Source: Actinobacteria bacterium Ga0077541
GTDB taxonomy: Bacteria; Actinomycetota; Thermoleophilia; Miltoncostaeales; Miltoncostaeaceae
Length of the DNA: 32,961 nt
Assembly: GCA_001464995.1 (NCBI GenBank)
Contig: LNEQ01000215.1
Span: 1 to 32,961 of the forward strand
Reading direction: 5' to 3'
A program made the position numbers and the translations under genes. The notes under the pieces were generated by a model, which saw nothing but the letters and a program-made list of their open reading frames with translations, made no database searches and was not told the origin of the DNA. Below, piece by piece: positions 7,281 through 14,736 of the stretch (the stretch's first letter is position 1; every line of letters begins with the position of its first letter).

Positions 7281-7856
7281 TCAGCGGATCACCCCGGCCT
7301 CGGTGAGCGCCGCCTCGACGGCCGCGGCCGATGCGGTGAAATCCTCGTCGGAGAGGGCCGGGGTACGCTCACCCGGGGCTCCGATCGACTCCGGCAGATC
7401 GACCCAGCTGACGCAGCCGCCGTGCTCGGGTCCGACCTCGAGCACTGGCGGATCGGCCAGGGTCCAGACGCGGAGGACGGCGGCCCACAGGGGGTGGATG
7501 CGCCTCCACTTGAGGCGCTCGCCGGCGTACTCGGGCGAGAGGATGTGGAGCGGGTCGATCGCCTCCAGCGCGTCCGGGTCGGCGATCGGGTGGGCCGAGT
7601 GGAGCTCGGCGTAGACCGCCAGGGGCAGGCGGTCGGGCTCGTCGCGCTGGGCGAGGGGGTCGGCGAAGCGCCGGCGCGCCTCGGCCTTCACGAGCTCCGG
7701 GCGCTGGTGGGCGTAGGTGGGGAAGAGGTGGAAGCGCGGGTGGGGCAGCTCGAACTTCTTCTCACCGATGCCGCCCTTGCGCACGATCAGCACCTGGTCG
7801 CCGGCCGCGAGGGCCGCGATCGTCACCGCCCATTCCTTGAGAGCATGCTCCGGCAC
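7281..7856 (-). CDS. DUF1802 family protein
   Basis: 191 residues starting GTG 7856. The N-terminus matches the DUF1802 pattern: ALKEWAVTIAALAAGDQVLI, then RKGGIGEKKFEL and HPRFHLFPTYAHQ. A later block (WRRIHPLWAAVLRVWTLADP) is also typical. The family is found in cyanobacteria, firmicutes and actinobacteria and has no established function; it is often suspected to be a nuclease-like or nucleotide-related protein but nothing here settles it. The start is favoured because TAATCT lies 6 nt upstream of the GTG, a leaderless arrangement. It is divergent from mqnE with about 75 bp between starts. Confidence 0.75.
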   Translation of the reverse strand: MPEHALKEWAVTIAALAAGDQVLIVRKGGIGEKKFELPHPRFHLFPTYAHQRPELVKAEARRRFADPLAQRDEPDRLPLAVYAELHSAHPIADPDALEAIDPLHILSPEYAGERLKWRRIHPLWAAVLRVWTLADPPVLEVGPEHGGCVSWVDLPESIGAPGERTPALSDEDFTASAAAVEAALTEAGVIR

Positions 7857-7862
7857 CGGCCC

Positions 7863-7868
7863 AGATTA
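7863..7868 (-). promoter_or_regulatory. Leaderless-type -10 of the DUF1802 gene
   Basis: Minus-strand TAATCT, 6-nt spacer GGGCCG, then GTG 7856. It is the best TAnnnT match among the start-adjacent hexamers in this window. Confidence 0.5.
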
Positions 7869-7917
7869 GCGCGGCCGCCCGGGACGGGTGTCCGGTGCCT
7901 CCGTCAGGGGCCCCTGG

Positions 7918-7923
7918 TACTCT
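7918..7923 (+). promoter_or_regulatory. Candidate -10 of mqnE
   Basis: TACTCT ends 9 nt before the mqnE ATG. The intervening GGAGCGCAG contains a GGAG that could act as a Shine-Dalgarno, but with a start site about 7 nt after the hexamer that GGAG would mostly be excluded from the mRNA; a near-leaderless transcript is likely. Confidence 0.4.
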
Positions 7924-7932
7924 GGAGCGCAG

Positions 7933-9015
7933 ATGATCGACAGCATCCTCTCGCGCGCCGCCGACGGCGGGCGCATCACCCCGGACGAGGCGATCGCCCT
8001 CTTCCGGGACGCGCCGCTCGAGGAGCTCGGCGCCGCCGCCGACTCGGTCGTGCGTGCGCGCTACGGCGACGCGATCACCTACAACGTCAACGCGCACCTC
8101 AACCCGACCAACATCTGCGTCGTCGGGTGCGGGTTCTGCGCGTTCGCGGTCTGGACCGAGAAGGACGAGCGCGCCTACGCCTACAGCGTCGACCAGCTGG
8201 TCGACCGCGCCGCCCAGCTGTCGGAGCTCGGCATCACCGAGCTGCACATCGTCGGCGGCATGACCAAGGAGTACGACCTCCCGTACTACGAGGAGCTCTT
8301 CTCCGAGCTGAAGGCCCAGCTGCCGCACGTGTCGCTCACCGCCCTCACGGCGGTCGAGGTCGACTTCATCGCCCGCATCTCGAAGGTGGACCACGCCGAG
8401 GCGCTCCGCCGCCTGCGCGCCGCGGGGCACGACACCATGCCCGGCGGCGGCGCCGAGGTCTTCAGCCCGCGCGTGCGCAAGATCATCGCCGACCGCAAGG
8501 TGCCGGCCGAGACCTGGCTCCAGGTCCACCGCGAGGCGCACGCCCAGGGGATGCGCACCAACGCGACCCTCCTCTTCGGCCACTTCGAGACGCCCGAGGA
8601 GCAGGTCGACCACATGCGCCAGCTCCGCGAGTTGCAGGACGACACCAGCGGCTTCCAGGCCTTCATCCCGCTGCCGTTCCTGCCGGGCAACACCGACTTC
8701 GCCTACCTCCCCGGCCCGACCCGCGAGGAGAAGCTGCGCACGATCGCGGTGGCGCGCCTCTTTCTCGACAACTTCCCCCACATCAAGGGGCACTGGGTCA
8801 TGCTGGGCGAGGAGATCACCTCGGAGGCCCTCTCCTACGGGCTCGACGACCTGTCGGGCACGCTCACCGAGGAGCGCATCGCGCACGCCACGACCGTGCA
8901 GACGCCGCTCGGGCTCTCGCAGGAGCGGATGCAGAACCTGATCCGCGCCGGCGGCAAGACGCCCGCCGAGCGCGGCACGCTCTACGAGCCGGTCACCCGC
9001 GAGGTCGCGGCCTAG
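7933..9015 (+). CDS. mqnE: Aminofutalosine synthase (radical SAM)
   Basis: 360 residues. The radical-SAM cluster motif is NICVVGCGFCAF (CxxxCxxC). The specific MqnE signatures follow: ELHIVGGMTKEYDLPYYEEL, TALTAVEVDFIARIS, DTMPGGGAEVFSPRVRKII, ATLLFGHFETPEEQVDHM, GFQAFIPLPFLPGNT and DNFPHIKGHWVMLGEE. The HIVGG and TAVE blocks separate it from MqnC and from CofG/CofH. The enzyme joins a SAM-derived adenosyl radical to 3-[(1-carboxyvinyl)oxy]benzoate to make 6-amino-6-deoxyfutalosine, the second step of the futalosine route to menaquinone. ATG 7933 is chosen over an upstream frame start at 7888 because the family begins close to MIDSILSRA and a -10-like TACTCT lies between. No other mqn gene is adjacent. 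Confidence 0.92.
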   Translation: MIDSILSRAADGGRITPDEAIALFRDAPLEELGAAADSVVRARYGDAITYNVNAHLNPTNICVVGCGFCAFAVWTEKDERAYAYSVDQLVDRAAQLSELGITELHIVGGMTKEYDLPYYEELFSELKAQLPHVSLTALTAVEVDFIARISKVDHAEALRRLRAAGHDTMPGGGAEVFSPRVRKIIADRKVPAETWLQVHREAHAQGMRTNATLLFGHFETPEEQVDHMRQLRELQDDTSGFQAFIPLPFLPGNTDFAYLPGPTREEKLRTIAVARLFLDNFPHIKGHWVMLGEEITSEALSYGLDDLSGTLTEERIAHATTVQTPLGLSQERMQNLIRAGGKTPAERGTLYEPVTREVAA

Positions 9016-9028
9016 GGCCTTCGGCGGA

Positions 9029-9058
9029 TGCGGCGACCGCGCGCCTTGCGCCGCCGCA
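9029..9058 (+). terminator. Possible terminator hairpin downstream of mqnE
   Basis: TGCGGCG (9029-9035) pairs with CGCCGCA (9052-9058) across a 16-nt loop, 13 nt after the mqnE stop. No T-tract follows. Confidence 0.35.
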
Positions 9059-9094
9059 CGGTCTGCCGGTCCTGCGCCTGGTCGGCAGTTGACG

Positions 9095-9478
9095 ATGAGT
9101 GAACGTGACGGCTCATGGGCGCGTCGTGAGGCCCTGCTGAATGTCGTACGGCTTCGCGCGCCCCTCGGGCGCTCAATCGAGGAACTCCGTGAGTTCTCAT
9201 GGGACTGCGATCGCGCGCTCGTCGTCCTCTCCACGGCGGACGCGGTCCGGGCCGCGGGCGCCTACCTCTCGGGTGCCCTCTCGGCGGGCGAACTCGAGGA
9301 TTGGGCAAACGCGCTCGAGATGCGCGACGACGTGGACTTCGCTCACCCGCACGAGGCGATCCTGGCGGCCTTCGTCTTCGCCGTCGCGAACCCCGTCCTC
9401 ACGGCGCCGATCACGCCGGAGGCCATCCGGGCGTGGCGAACCGGTCTTGACGCCGCGGGTCCGCCGGTCCGCCCCTGA
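9095..9478 (+). CDS. Unknown protein with atypical codon use (127 aa)
   Basis: No family recognised. Start ATG 9095 (a TTG at 9089 is in frame). The product begins MSERDGSWARREALLNVVRL and is an acidic, mostly helical cytoplasmic protein; AGELEDWANALEMRDDVDF and the C-terminal PLTAPIT-like region (VLTAPITPEAIRAWRTGL) look well ordered. The first 35 codons include TCA three times, CGT four times, plus AGT, GAA, AAT, GTA and CTT, all rare in the neighbouring genes, so the gene may have been acquired recently. Size and charge resemble small immunity-like or antitoxin-like proteins, but there is no partner gene beside it and that is speculation. Confidence 0.65.
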   Translation: MSERDGSWARREALLNVVRLRAPLGRSIEELREFSWDCDRALVVLSTADAVRAAGAYLSGALSAGELEDWANALEMRDDVDFAHPHEAILAAFVFAVANPVLTAPITPEAIRAWRTGLDAAGPPVRP

Positions 9479-9500
9479 GCCATGCCGTCTGCGCCGTGCC

Positions 9501-10316
9501 TCAGTTGAGGGGGCGGCGGCGGAGGCCGGCGGCGCAGAGCAGGCCCAGCAGGACGCACCAGGCGATCGTCCAGCCGACCGTGTCCCACCCGGCCGCCGGC
9601 ACGATCACGGTGTTGTCGTTGATCTCGACGCGCGGAGCGGCCGGGCCGGCCTCGTTGCGCAGCTGCAGGTCGGCGATCATCGGCGAGGTCACGGTGCGCG
9701 GGGCAACGTAGTAGAGGATCCGGACGCCGACGTCCGCCGTGCCGATCAGGCCCTGGTCGGCCGCCGCCTTGAGGTTGACCGCGGCCTGCGCGACGACGTA
9801 GATCGCGCCCCCGAAGATCCCGGCGGCGACCGGACCCACGATCGAGCTCGCCGCCGCCGCCGCGAGCATCGCGATCAGCAGGCCGAGGAGCACCGCCAGC
9901 GTGTGCACCGCGAGCGGCCCGTCCAGCCCCATCCCCAGCACGAGCGAGCCGGCCTGCAGCACCACGGCCCAGGCCGCCACGACCGCCGCCAGCAGCGCGA
10001 CGCGGGAGGCCACGGCCCCGGCGACCAGCTCGGGCCGCGAGGCGCCCCCGCCGCGGAGCATGCCGAAGTGGCCCGACTGCGCGTCGAGGTTGAGGGCGGC
10101 GCTGCCGAGGCCGAGCGCGAGGGACAGGCCGCCGAGCAGCAGGAGCGCCGCCGCCCCACGGCGCAGGGAGTCCTCGCGCACCGACCCCTCGTGCGTCGCG
10201 GCCACGGCGACGGCGACGACCGCGAGGGCGATGCCCGCGGCGACGCCCACCTGGATCCAGTGACGGCGGGAGAGGCGCCGCAGCTGCGCGAGCACGAGGC
10301 CGGCGAGCCGGGTCAC
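9501..10316 (-). CDS. ABC-type permease subunit, probably ABC-2-like
   Basis: 271 residues from GTG 10316, which shares GTGA with the stop of the ATPase gene. About six hydrophobic segments are visible, beginning with HWIQVGVAAGIALAVVAVAV, then AALLLLGGLSLALGLGSAAL, ending with TIAWCVLLGLLCAAGL. A polar stretch of about 60 residues between the fifth and last segments (ADQGLIGTADVGVRILYYV to DNTVIVPAAGWD) would lie outside the membrane. Arrangement behind an ABC ATPase and the topology suggest an ABC-2-type export or membrane-remodelling permease. The substrate is unknown; co-transcription with a sugar-phosphate mutase hints at envelope glycans but this is only positional. Confidence 0.6.
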   Translation of the reverse strand: MTRLAGLVLAQLRRLSRRHWIQVGVAAGIALAVVAVAVAATHEGSVREDSLRRGAAALLLLGGLSLALGLGSAALNLDAQSGHFGMLRGGGASRPELVAGAVASRVALLAAVVAAWAVVLQAGSLVLGMGLDGPLAVHTLAVLLGLLIAMLAAAAASSIVGPVAAGIFGGAIYVVAQAAVNLKAAADQGLIGTADVGVRILYYVAPRTVTSPMIADLQLRNEAGPAAPRVEINDNTVIVPAAGWDTVGWTIAWCVLLGLLCAAGLRRRPLN

Positions 10317-10933
10317 CGGGCGACCCCGTCCACGAGCGTCATGCGCCGTCCGAGGGCGGGCCCGAGTCCACCCGGGCGCTGGGCGGCCACCAGGACGGCG
10401 GCCCCCCGGGCGCGTGCGGCGGCGATCTCACGGAGCGTGTCGGAGAGCACCCAGGGGTCGTCGAGCACCACGAGGTCCGGGTCGCCCACGATCGCGAGGG
10501 CCAGGCTGAGGCGCCGCGAGCCCTCGGCGTCGAGGCGGCTGGTGCGCCAGTAGCCGACGTAGGAGAGCCCGGCGCGCGCGAGGGCGTCGTCGGTCGCCCC
10601 GCGGCCGCCCGGGCGCAGCGCGGCGAGGGCGGCGACCGCCTCCCGCACCCGCAGCCCCGACGCGAAGCGCTCCCCCTGGGGCCCGTAGCCGATCCGCCCA
10701 CGCGCGGCGGGGTCGCCGACGGGCGCGCCGAGCACCGCGGCCCGGCCCCGGTGCTCCACCAGGCCGAGAAGGCCGCGCAGCAGGCTGGTCTTGCCGGAGC
10801 CGGCGGAGCCCGACACCAGAAGGCCCTCGCCGGGCGCGAGGGTCAGCGAGACCCCCCGGACCGCCGGCTCGGGGCCTCCGTGGTACCTGACCTCGACGTC
10901 CTCGGCCTCGACGACCGTCCCGGAGCCGCTCAC
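10313..10933 (-). CDS. ABC transporter ATPase with degenerate catalytic motifs
   Basis: 206 residues from GTG 10933, overlapping the mutase stop by GTGA. Walker A is intact (GSAGSGKTSLL) and a Q-loop is present (IGYGPQGE). Beyond that, family motifs decay: the signature LSGG position reads LDAEGSRRLSLA, the Walker B Glu is Asp (DLVVLDDPW), the D-loop SALD is missing, and the switch His is Gln (VLVAAQRPG). The protein is also short for an ABC ATPase. It could bind nucleotide and hydrolyse it slowly, or act as a regulatory ATPase for the following permease, which overlaps it by 4 bp. The ABC fold assignment is solid, the activity is in doubt. Confidence 0.75.
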   Translation of the reverse strand: MSGSGTVVEAEDVEVRYHGGPEPAVRGVSLTLAPGEGLLVSGSAGSGKTSLLRGLLGLVEHRGRAAVLGAPVGDPAARGRIGYGPQGERFASGLRVREAVAALAALRPGGRGATDDALARAGLSYVGYWRTSRLDAEGSRRLSLALAIVGDPDLVVLDDPWVLSDTLREIAAARARGAAVLVAAQRPGGLGPALGRRMTLVDGVAR

Positions 10934-12279
10934 CCGGAGAGGATGACCTCGAGCACCTCGTCGCGGCGGCGCTCCATGTCGGCCTCCGACACGAGCGACT
11001 CGAGGTTGAGGCGCAGCAGGGGCTCGGTGTTCGACGAGCGCACGTTGAAGTGCCAGTCGTCGTACTCCACCGAGAGGCCGTCGATCTCGGTCTGGCGCCC
11101 GTCGGCGTAGCGCTCGCGGATGCGCTGGATGGCGGCCGGCGCGTCGGAGACGGTGGAGTTGATCTCGCCGGAGATGTGGTACCTGGCACGGAACTCGGCC
11201 ACCAGCTCCGACAGGGGGCGGCCCGTGGTCGCGACCATCTCCATCACCAGCAGCGCCGGGATCAGCCCCGTGTCGGCGAAGGAGAAGTCCTTGAAGTAGT
11301 AGTGGCCGCTCACCTCGCCGGCGAAGATCGCGTCGATCTCGCGCATGCGCTTCTTGATGAAGGCGTGGCCGACCCGGTGCATGTCGGCGACCCCTCCGGC
11401 GGCCTCGACGGTGTCGCGCACCGCCCATGAGGCCCGCAGGTCGTAGACGACGTTCGCCGGGCCGCTGCGGGCCAGCAGGTGGCGGGCGAGCAGCGCGGTG
11501 AGGAAGTCGCCGGCCACGAAGTCGCCGGTGTCGTCGATGAAGAAGCAGCGGTCGGCGTCGCCGTCGAACGCGATGCCGAGGTCGGCCTTCTCCCTGCGGA
11601 CCGCGTCGATGATGAACTCGCGGTTCTCCGGAAGGAGGGGGTTGGGCTCGTGGTTGGGGAAGCGGCCGTCGAGCTCGAGGAAGTAGGGCACGGCGTCGAT
11701 GTCGAGCCGCTCGAGGACGGGGGGCATGTAGAGCCCGGCCATCCCGTTCGCGGCGTCGATGACGACGCGGAGGCCCCGGATCGCATCCGGATCGACGAAC
11801 GCCATGCACGCGTCCACGAAGCGCCCGAGGAGGCCCTCCTCCACCTTCCGGCTCCCGGGTGTCGCGGCGAGCGGCGGGCCGGCCTGGGCGATGCGGCCGA
11901 CCTCGCCGATGCCGGCGTCGCCCGACAGCGGCACGGCTCCGGCCGTGACCATCTTGACCCCCGTGTACTGGGGCGGATTGTGGCTGGCCGTGATGCAGGC
12001 ACCCGCGTCGAAGCCCCCGTCGGCGACCGCGAAATAGAGCATCTCGGTGGCGCAGAGCCCGAGCTCGGTCACGTCGGCGCCCGCCGCGATCGCGCCGGCG
12101 GTGAAGGCCTCCGCCATCGACGGCGACGAGAGCCGGGTGTCGTGCCCCACGGCGATCCTCGTCGCCCCGGTCACGGCGATGAAGGCCGCGCCGATGGCCT
12201 CGGCACCCTCCTCGTCGAGCTCGCCGGGGTGGAGGCCCCGCACGTCGTAGGCCTTGAAGACGCTCGGGTCCATGGTCAT
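10930..12279 (-). CDS. manB: Phosphomannomutase/phosphoglucomutase
   Basis: 449 residues with all four motifs of the α-D-phosphohexomutase family: catalytic phosphoserine loop CITASHNPPQYTGVK, magnesium loop FDGDADRCFF, sugar-binding loop GEVSGHYYFKD, and phosphate-binding loop VRSSNTEPLLRLN. It starts FKAYDVRGLHP, typical of ManB/AlgC bacterial enzymes that interconvert mannose-6-P and mannose-1-P (and often glucose phosphates) to supply GDP-mannose and envelope glycans. ATG 12279 is chosen because it shares ATGA with the stop of the HIT gene. The order HIT, mutase, ABC ATPase, permease with 4-bp overlaps at each junction indicates one transcript. The gene symbol reflects the family; sugar specificity is not determined by sequence alone. 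Confidence 0.88.
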   Translation of the reverse strand: MTMDPSVFKAYDVRGLHPGELDEEGAEAIGAAFIAVTGATRIAVGHDTRLSSPSMAEAFTAGAIAAGADVTELGLCATEMLYFAVADGGFDAGACITASHNPPQYTGVKMVTAGAVPLSGDAGIGEVGRIAQAGPPLAATPGSRKVEEGLLGRFVDACMAFVDPDAIRGLRVVIDAANGMAGLYMPPVLERLDIDAVPYFLELDGRFPNHEPNPLLPENREFIIDAVRREKADLGIAFDGDADRCFFIDDTGDFVAGDFLTALLARHLLARSGPANVVYDLRASWAVRDTVEAAGGVADMHRVGHAFIKKRMREIDAIFAGEVSGHYYFKDFSFADTGLIPALLVMEMVATTGRPLSELVAEFRARYHISGEINSTVSDAPAAIQRIRERYADGRQTEIDGLSVEYDDWHFNVRSSNTEPLLRLNLESLVSEADMERRRDEVLEVILSG

Positions 12280-12761
12280 TCGGCGAATCCCGGTAGGAGG
12301 AGTTGGTAGGTCTCGTCGAGGTGCTGGGGCATCACGCGCACGTCGCCCAGCGAGGTCATGAAGTTGGTGTCGCCCGCCCAGCGCGGCAGGACGTGCATGT
12401 GGATGTGGTCGGCGATCCCGGCGCCGGCCGCGCGGCCCTGGTTGATCCCGACGTTGAATCCCTGCGGTCTCATGCACTCCTGGAGGACGCCCTGCGATCG
12501 CTGCGCGAGCAGCATCATCTCGGTGAGGGTGGCCTCGTCCAGCGCGGACAGCGCGTCCACGTGGGCGTAGGGGACCACCATCAGGTGCCCGTTGTTGTAC
12601 GGGAACAGGTTCATGATCACGAACGCGCGCGCGCCACGGTACAGGATGTAGGTGTGCGCATCGTCGTGGCGGGCGGGGAGGTCGCAGAAGACGCACTGCG
12701 GCCGCTCGAACCCGTGCTCCTTCTCCGCGGAGATGTAGGCCATCCGCCATGGCGACCACAT
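12276..12761 (-). CDS. HIT-family hydrolase, Ap4A phosphorylase-like
   Basis: 161 residues. The histidine triad is HIHMHVLPRW; the N-terminus MWSPWRMAYI with a following CVFC pair matches the subgroup typified by mycobacterial diadenosine-tetraphosphate phosphorylase, in which the cysteines help bind zinc. ATG 12761 is preferred to an in-frame start at 12806 because the family begins with this W-x-PWR motif; the longer form would overlap CorA. The protein hydrolyses or phosphorolyses dinucleoside polyphosphates in the cytoplasm. It sits 35 bp after corA and overlaps the mutase by ATGA. Confidence 0.85.
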   Translation of the reverse strand: MWSPWRMAYISAEKEHGFERPQCVFCDLPARHDDAHTYILYRGARAFVIMNLFPYNNGHLMVVPYAHVDALSALDEATLTEMMLLAQRSQGVLQECMRPQGFNVGINQGRAAGAGIADHIHMHVLPRWAGDTNFMTSLGDVRVMPQHLDETYQLLLPGFAE

Positions 12762-12796
12762 GATCTCGGGCCCCCTCTCGGGCGGCCCGGGGGCGC

Positions 12797-13801
12797 CTAC
12801 AGCCACCGCTTGTGCCGGAACCAGGTGAGCAGCGCGGCGGCGACTCCCAGCATCAGGACGATCGGGAAGACGAACGAGAGCACCCCGGCGCGCGCCAGCG
12901 GCAGCGTGTCGGTGTTCATCCCGTAGATGCCGGTGATCAGCGTCATCGGCAGCATGATCGCCGACAGGATCGTCAGCAGCCGGATGATGTCGTTGAGCTT
13001 GTGGGTGATCACCGATTCGTTGGTGGCCTCGAGCGCCTCGGCCACCTCCTTGTAGTTCTCCAGCAGGTCCCAGATCCGCTCGCTCTTGTCGACGATGTCG
13101 TCGAAGTAGATCTCCAGGTCCTGCGGGGCGTAGCGCTGGTTGCTGCGCTCCAGCAGCCGCAGCGTGGGCCGCTGCGGCTTCACGATCTTGCGGTAGTTGA
13201 TGATCTCCTGCTTGATGTTCGAGATGTCGCGCACGAGGTCGTCGCTCTCGCCCTCGAACAGGGCGTCCTCGATCGAGTCGAGCTTGAACCCGATCTTGTC
13301 CAGGATCGGGAAGCAGTAGTCGTACATCGTGTCCACGATCTCGTAGAGCAGGTAGCCCGAGCCCTTGCTCATGTACTGCTCGCGCGCCGACTCGCTGCGC
13401 TCGCAGCGCGACCAGAGGGCGCTCAGCGGCTTGAGCGGCTCGTTGGGGAGCGTGATGACGAGGTCCTCGGCGACGAAGACGTTCAGCTCGGTCGCCTGCA
13501 GCCGGCCCGTGCGCTTGTCGAAGCGCGGGAAGTGCAGGACGATGAACAGGTAGTCCGCGTACTCGTCGATCTTGGCGCGCTGGCGCCGGCGCGAGAGCAC
13601 GTCCTCGAGGTCGAGCGGGTGGAACTCGTGGTGCTCGGCCAGCCAGGCGGTCTCGATCTCCGTCGGGGCCTCGATGTTCAGCCAGGTGAGCCCGGACGAC
13701 TCCAGGCGCTGGATGTCGGGCCGTACGCGCTCAGCGCCGGATGCGTTCGCGGGCCCTGCCCCGCGGCCGTGGCCCCGGCGGATCTTCGGAAGGTTCGCCA
13801 T
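12797..13801 (-). CDS. corA: CorA-type magnesium/divalent cation channel
   Basis: 334 residues. The hallmark YGMNT lies between two C-terminal membrane helices (LTILSAIMLPMTLITGI and LSFVFPIVLMLGVAAALLTW), and the protein ends with the basic tail FRHKRWL. The large cytoplasmic N-terminal domain includes WLNIEAPTEIE, HPLDLEDVL and the long helix region ILDKIGFKLDSIEDALF typical of the family. CorA forms a pentameric Mg2+ or Co2+ influx channel. The acidic GMN-adjacent loop (NTDTLPLARAG) is shorter than in E. coli and resembles the thermophile CorA type. It is the first gene of the minus-strand run continuing with the HIT gene. Confidence 0.92.
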   Translation of the reverse strand: MANLPKIRRGHGRGAGPANASGAERVRPDIQRLESSGLTWLNIEAPTEIETAWLAEHHEFHPLDLEDVLSRRRQRAKIDEYADYLFIVLHFPRFDKRTGRLQATELNVFVAEDLVITLPNEPLKPLSALWSRCERSESAREQYMSKGSGYLLYEIVDTMYDYCFPILDKIGFKLDSIEDALFEGESDDLVRDISNIKQEIINYRKIVKPQRPTLRLLERSNQRYAPQDLEIYFDDIVDKSERIWDLLENYKEVAEALEATNESVITHKLNDIIRLLTILSAIMLPMTLITGIYGMNTDTLPLARAGVLSFVFPIVLMLGVAAALLTWFRHKRWL

Positions 13802-13907
13802 CGTCCGCCCGGGCGGTGAGGGGTGGGGTGAGCGCGCTGATCGGGGTCATCGCGGGGAGTCTGGCACACGGCGGGCGCGGTACCCACCCTGACGACCCTC
13901 ACGACCG

Positions 13908-13927
13908 GCCGGGCACGCGGGCCCGGC
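13908..13927 (-). terminator. Hairpin after the NarL-type regulator
   Basis: GCCGGGC (13908-13914) and GCCCGGC (13921-13927) form a perfect 7-bp stem with a 6-nt loop, 12 nt past the regulator's stop. No T-tract. It lies in the 138-bp spacer that also carries the corA 5' region; nothing else was recognised there. Confidence 0.45.
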
Positions 13928-13939
13928 ACGCCGCGGCTG

Positions 13940-14665
13940 CTACTCGATCATCCCGTTGCGGTAGGCGAAGCGCGTCGCCTCGGTGCGGTTGCCGACGCCG
14001 AGCTTGCGGTAGATGTTCGACAGGTGGAACTTCACCGTCTGCTCGGTGACGTACAGCTTGCTGGCGATGTCGAGGTTGGAGAGCCCCTCGGCGACCAGAC
14101 GCAGGATCGACAGCTCGCGGTCGGTGAGGCCACCGGGGTGGCCGCCGCCGGTGCCGGCGGGGGCGGAGGAGCCGTCGCCGCCGCGTCCGCGCGGGTGGTA
14201 GACGGTGCCCTCGACCACCTGGCGGATCGTGGAGGGGAGGTCGAGCGGGTTGATCGACTTGACCACGTAGCCCGAGGCGCCCTGGTGCAGCGCCTGGTCG
14301 ATGTGCTCGGAGTCCTCGAACATCGAGAGGATGATGATCTTCAGGTCCGGGTAGTCCTTGCGCAGGGCCGCCAGCGTCGTGAGGCCGTCGCCCTTGGGCA
14401 TCCTCAGGTCGAGGATCACCACGTCCGGGCGCACCCGGGGGACCAGGGTCAGCATCTCCTCGCCGCTCATCGCCTCGCCCACGACCTTGATGTCGGGCGC
14501 GGTCTCGAGCGCCCGCTTGATGCCGTCGAGCATCAGCCGATGGTCATCGGCGATCGCGACGCGAAGGGGGGTTTTGGTCGGGGAGGCGGGGTTGGGCACG
14601 TGTGTGGTCGCCACAGGTTCAGCATCGGCGGCGCCGATGCGATCCTTGAGCAGTTCGCGGCACAC
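13940..14665 (-). CDS. NarL/FixJ-type response regulator
   Basis: 241 residues. The receiver domain starts LRVAIADDHRLMLDG near residue 34, the phosphoacceptor is Asp86 (VVILDLRMPKGDG), and the switch residues are Ser (IIILSMFED) and Lys (GYVVKSI). After a Gly/Ser-rich linker comes a LuxR HTH: LTDRELSILRLVAEGLSN, LDIASKLYVTEQTVKFHLSN, IYRKLGV. The start GTG 14665 is supported by AGGAG ending 8 nt upstream; the first 33 residues are an extension before the receiver. It is the likely DNA-binding output of the divergent histidine kinase, phosphorylated by it and binding promoter DNA as a dimer. It follows a receiver-only regulator with 71 bp between. Confidence 0.9.
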   Translation of the reverse strand: MCRELLKDRIGAADAEPVATTHVPNPASPTKTPLRVAIADDHRLMLDGIKRALETAPDIKVVGEAMSGEEMLTLVPRVRPDVVILDLRMPKGDGLTTLAALRKDYPDLKIIILSMFEDSEHIDQALHQGASGYVVKSINPLDLPSTIRQVVEGTVYHPRGRGGDGSSAPAGTGGGHPGGLTDRELSILRLVAEGLSNLDIASKLYVTEQTVKFHLSNIYRKLGVGNRTEATRFAYRNGMIE

Positions 14666-14679
14666 TAACCTGTCTCCTG

Positions 14680-14695
14680 CCCGGTACCAACCGGG
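14680..14695 (-). other. Small hairpin in the leader of the NarL-type regulator
   Basis: CCCGGT (14680-14685), loop ACCA, ACCGGG (14690-14695), immediately upstream of the AGGAG ribosome binding site (14674-14678). It could influence translation or simply be part of the preceding terminator region. Confidence 0.3.
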
Positions 14696-14706
14696 TTCGC
14701 CATCCC

Positions 14707-14726
14707 GGGGCCCGGTCGTCGGCCCC
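14707..14726 (-). terminator. Hairpin after the receiver-only regulator
   Basis: GGGGCC (14707-14712) and GGCCCC (14721-14726) pair across an 8-nt loop, 10 nt past the stop of the receiver gene on the minus strand. It could partially separate its transcript from that of the NarL-type regulator. Confidence 0.4.
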
Positions 14727-14736
14727 TGCGGTGCGG

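Noticed and set aside
9012-9308. A basic 98-codon minus-strand frame after mqnE
   Set aside because: Its Arg-rich sequence is a by-product of the GC-rich hairpin region and of the antisense of the 9095 gene; there is no start signal.
12762-12806. A longer N-terminus for the HIT protein
   Set aside because: It adds MAVGAPGPPERGPEI, which is unlike the family, and overlaps corA; the conserved N-terminus begins at 12761.
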